Positions 5,551 to 8,089 of a stretch of DNA of 8,089 nt are shown here, one piece after another. Origin of the DNA: Methylomarinum sp. GTDB taxonomy: Bacteria > Pseudomonadota > Gammaproteobacteria > Methylococcales > Methylomonadaceae. Location of the stretch: positions 1-8,089 of the forward strand of contig WTAG01000589.1 of NCBI GenBank assembly GCA_013139755.1. The letters run 5' to 3'. How positions within the stretch are numbered: the stretch's first letter is position 1; each line of letters starts with the position of its first letter. A program made the position numbers and the translations under genes. The notes below the pieces were generated by a model, which saw nothing but the letters and a program-made list of their open reading frames with translations, did no database searches and was not told where the DNA came from.

Positions 5551-7653
5551 ATGGATTTTGAAAAAATAGTCAAAACAGTTAAATCAGTTTCTGGGATGGG
5601 ATTGGGTGCACCGCTAATCATTGTCATGATTTTGTCGATGGTGGTGCTACCGTTACCCGCATTTCTATTGGATTTATTTTTTACTTTCAATATTGCTTTT
5701 TCATTAATTATTTTATTAGTAGTGGTTTATAGCCTTAAACCCCTTGAATTCGCTGTTTTCCCCTCGGTTATTTTGATAGCAACCTTGCTTAGGCTGGCCC
5801 TGAATGTGGCTTCAACCCGAATCGTTCTGTTAGAAGGGCATGAAGGTGGTGACGCGGCTGGTAAGGTGATTGAAGCGTTTGGTTCCTTTGTTATTGGTGG
5901 TAATTTCGCTGTAGGTTTAGTGGTTTTTGCTATTTTAGTGATTATTAATTTTGTGGTTGTTACCAAAGGCGCAGGGCGTGTTGCCGAAGTAGGCGCGCGA
6001 TTTACCCTGGATGCTATGCCGGGTAAACAAATGGCGATTGATGCCGATTTAAATTCTGGATTGATTGACCAGGAGCAGGCGAGAGAGCGTAGAGCAGAAG
6101 TAGCGGCAGAAGCAGATTTTTATGGTTCTATGGATCGTGCCAGTAAGTTTGTCCGAGGTGATGCTGTTGCCGGGATTATCATTTTATTTGTTAATATAAT
6201 CGGTGGATTGGCTATTGGTGTTGGTCAGCATGATATGAGTTTTGCTGATGCTGGTGAGGTCTATGTATTATTAACCATTGGTGATGGCCTGGTAGCTCAA
6301 ATTCCCTCATTACTGTTATCAACAGCATCTGCCATAGTGGTAACAAGAGTAAGAGGTAGCGATGAAAATGTAGGGCAACAGGTAAGCTCTCAATTATTTG
6401 ATGACCCTAAGTCATTGCTTATTACAGCTTCTATTATGGGTTTATTAGGCATTATTCCTGGCATGCCTAATCTGGTGTTTATTTTACTGGCTCTTACTTT
6501 ATTGGGTGGTGCGTACCTAGTCGATCAGCGGCATAAAAAAGAGCAAGAAGTGGTTTTAGAAAAAATTGCACAAGTTCCGCAGCAACAAGCAGTAGCATCT
6601 GAGGTTAAAGAGCTAGGCTGGGATGATGTCATGCCAGTTGATGTGATTGGCTTGGAAGTAGGGTATCGATTGATTCCTCTGGTTGATAAAAATCAAGGTG
6701 GCCAATTGATGACCCGAATTAAAGGTGTTCGTAAAAAACTATCTCAGGAATTGGGGTTTTTAGTACCTTCGGTACATATTAGAGATAACCTGGATTTGGC
6801 ACCAACAACTTACCGGATTTCCCTGATGGGCGTTACCGTAGGAGAAGCGGAGATTAGACCTGAAAAGGAAATGGCCATTAACCCAGGGCAAGTTTTTGGC
6901 ACTTTGCAAGGCGAAATAACTAAAGATCCTGCCTTTGGCTTGGAGGCTGTCTGGATAGATGGGAGCCAAAAAGATCAGGCACAAACATTAGGCTATACTG
7001 TTGTAGATCCGGGAACAGTGGTTGCAACACATCTAAGTCATTTGTTGCAATTAAATGCACATGATTTGTTTGGATATGAAGAAGCTCAAAATATTATGGA
7101 TAATTTGGCTAAGTCAGCACCTAGATTGGTTGAGGACTTGGTGCCTAAAACATTGGCTTTGGGTGTAATCGTTAAAGTGTTGCAAAACTTATTGCGAGAA
7201 TCTGTTTCGATTAGAGATATTAGGACGATCGCCGAAACTTTGGCGGAATATGGAGTGAAAAGTCAAGATACTGACATCTTGACATCGGCTGTAAGAGCTT
7301 CCTTAGGTCGATCAATTGTCCATGAAATCAATGGGGTGCAAGAGGAGTTGCCAGTTATTACTTTAGATCCAGAGTTGGAACAGTTATTGCATCAGTCTTT
7401 GCAAACGGCGGGCGAAAATGGTGCCGGTATAGAGCCAGGGTTAGCAGAGCAAATGCATAAGTCATTAGAAGCAAGTGCTCAAAAAATGGAAATGGAAGGA
7501 CAGGCAGCGGTACTGCTGGTTTCTTCTTTTGTCAGGCCCTGGTTAGCTAGATTCGTCCGTCATTCAATTTCTGGGTTACATGTGTTGGCATATAATGAAA
7601 TTCCCGAAGATCGTCAGATTAAGGTGGTTTCAACTGTCGGGCAACGTGCATAG
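5551..7653 (+). CDS. flhA: FlhA, flagellar export gate protein
   Basis: FlhA is the main export-gate protein: its membrane part couples export to the proton motive force and its cytoplasmic nonamer docks chaperone-substrate complexes. I chose ATG 5551 (700 residues) over an in-frame TTG at 5521, because the family N-terminus normally begins just before the SGMGLGAPL segment. Neither codon has a good ribosome binding site. About eight membrane segments lie between 19 and 325. The conserved FHIPEP region includes LLRLALNVASTR (79-90) and the cytoplasmic loop with R143, R150, D154 and D204. These appear to match Salmonella R147, R154, D158 and D208, residues tied to proton-driven export. The domain from about 327 to 700 is the complete FlhAC platform. 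A 29-bp gap leads to flhF. Confidence 0.98.
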   Translation: MDFEKIVKTVKSVSGMGLGAPLIIVMILSMVVLPLPAFLLDLFFTFNIAFSLIILLVVVYSLKPLEFAVFPSVILIATLLRLALNVASTRIVLLEGHEGGDAAGKVIEAFGSFVIGGNFAVGLVVFAILVIINFVVVTKGAGRVAEVGARFTLDAMPGKQMAIDADLNSGLIDQEQARERRAEVAAEADFYGSMDRASKFVRGDAVAGIIILFVNIIGGLAIGVGQHDMSFADAGEVYVLLTIGDGLVAQIPSLLLSTASAIVVTRVRGSDENVGQQVSSQLFDDPKSLLITASIMGLLGIIPGMPNLVFILLALTLLGGAYLVDQRHKKEQEVVLEKIAQVPQQQAVASEVKELGWDDVMPVDVIGLEVGYRLIPLVDKNQGGQLMTRIKGVRKKLSQELGFLVPSVHIRDNLDLAPTTYRISLMGVTVGEAEIRPEKEMAINPGQVFGTLQGEITKDPAFGLEAVWIDGSQKDQAQTLGYTVVDPGTVVATHLSHLLQLNAHDLFGYEEAQNIMDNLAKSAPRLVEDLVPKTLALGVIVKVLQNLLRESVSIRDIRTIAETLAEYGVKSQDTDILTSAVRASLGRSIVHEINGVQEELPVITLDPELEQLLHQSLQTAGENGAGIEPGLAEQMHKSLEASAQKMEMEGQAAVLLVSSFVRPWLARFVRHSISGLHVLAYNEIPEDRQIKVVSTVGQRA

Positions 7654-7657
7654 CACG
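7645..7657 (+). repeat. Small hairpin across the flhA stop codon
   Basis: CGTGC-ATA-GCACG is a perfect 5-bp inverted repeat with a 3-base loop that contains part of the TAG stop codon. It is GC-rich within an AT-rich region, but short, and no T-run follows, so it is not a standard terminator. It sits 25 bases before the flhF start. Confidence 0.4.
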
Positions 7658-7682
7658 AAAGATATTAAGAATAGGAAGCAGG

Positions 7683-8089
7683 ATGAAGATTAAACGTTTT
7701 GTAGCAAAAGATATTCGTCAAGCCATGCGTATGGTTAAAGAAGAGCTAGGCGCTGATGCTGTTATTATGTCAAACCGATCGGTTGAGGATGGGGTTGAAA
7801 TTGTAGCGGCTAGAGATTTTGATGAAGAATCAGTGCAAAATAAGTTGAATTCACAGAGTGATTCATTAAATACTGCTCCTCGTAAGAAAAATGAATTAAC
7901 CGATTTTGATGCCGAGCGGAATAGTCTACATGTCATAAGTAGTGCTAGAAAAATGGGGGCTGATGGCGTAGCGCCAAAAAGACCCTTGAATCGTAAGGTT
8001 GAGCAGTACGTTGGTTATGCTGAGAAAATAGATTTGGTGAGTAGAGGCACTGAGCAAGAAGTTAGGCAGCCTAGTCGATCAGTTCAAAA
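7683..8089 (+). CDS. flhF: FlhF, flagellar SRP-type GTPase (3' partial, N-terminal part)
   Basis: FlhF is a GTPase of the signal recognition particle family that recruits early basal-body parts to the pole and, with FlhG/FleN, sets flagellar number. The frame stays open to the window end, giving 135 complete codons. Residues 1-50 are the FlhF B domain: MKIKRFVAKDIRQAMRMVKE, then ELGADAVIMSNR and GVEIVAARD, a close match to pseudomonad FlhF. Residues about 52-135 are a polar, low-similarity linker rich in Ser, Glu, Lys and Arg, as is common between the B and NG domains. The GTP-binding NG domain lies beyond the window, so its motifs cannot be checked. The ATG has an AGGAAG ribosome binding site (7673-7678). 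FlhF suggests a polar flagellum. Confidence 0.95.
   Translation, partial: MKIKRFVAKDIRQAMRMVKEELGADAVIMSNRSVEDGVEIVAARDFDEESVQNKLNSQSDSLNTAPRKKNELTDFDAERNSLHVISSARKMGADGVAPKRPLNRKVEQYVGYAEKIDLVSRGTEQEVRQPSRSVQ

Noticed and set aside
237..7936. Minus-strand open frames of 60-79 codons scattered across the window
   Set aside because: Each lies antisense within, or mostly overlaps, a well-supported flagellar gene, has no recognisable domain, and shows no plausible promoter or binding site.
1..8089. A novel system, mobile element or defence cassette inserted among the flagellar genes
   Set aside because: Every stretch over about 100 bases is accounted for by a standard flagellar gene in its usual order; there are no extra genes, direct-repeat boundaries or composition shifts.

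Overview
This window is a slice of a flagellar export and switch operon from an AT-rich gammaproteobacterium. All ten genes lie on the + strand in the order fliL (5' end outside the window), fliM, fliN, fliO, fliP, fliQ, fliR, flhB, flhA, flhF (3' end outside the window). The order fliLMNOPQR-flhB-flhA-flhF, the enterobacterial/pseudomonad-type N-terminal motif of FliN, and the presence of FlhF point to a Gammaproteobacterium, probably with a polar flagellum. The genus cannot be fixed from the sequence alone. Base composition and codon use look even across the window, and I see no insertion sequence, tRNA, CRISPR array, phage gene or other sign of transfer.

Layout. Positions 1-1995 encode the stator-associated protein FliL and the rotor switch (C-ring) proteins FliM and FliN. 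Positions 2033-4297 encode FliO, FliP, FliQ and FliR: the FliPQR export pore and its assembly factor. Positions 4316-5446 encode FlhB, the export-gate subunit that switches substrate specificity. After a 104-bp spacer, the largest in the window, come FlhA (5551-7653), the main export gate and docking platform, and the first 135 codons of FlhF (7683-8089), the SRP-type GTPase that sets flagellar position and number. Gaps elsewhere run from an 8-bp overlap (fliO/fliP) to 65 bp (fliM/fliN), consistent with one transcript at least through flhB. The spacer before flhA could hold a separate promoter, but I cannot recognise a convincing one.

How the genes work together. FliP, FliQ and FliR form the membrane pore inside the MS ring, FliO assists FliP assembly, and FlhB and FlhA complete the export gate. 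FliM and FliN, with FliG encoded elsewhere, form the C-ring that receives CheY-P and reverses rotation. FliL supports stator function next to the motor. FlhF directs where the basal body is built.

Nothing here is a new biological system. The points most worth a second look are an Asn-Pro-Ala-His autocleavage site in FlhB in place of the usual Asn-Pro-Thr-His, a tandem duplication of the N-terminal Trp-containing motif of FliN, a TTG start for fliO supported by a strong ribosome binding site and a signal peptide, and small inverted repeats in the flhB-flhA spacer and across the flhA stop codon.
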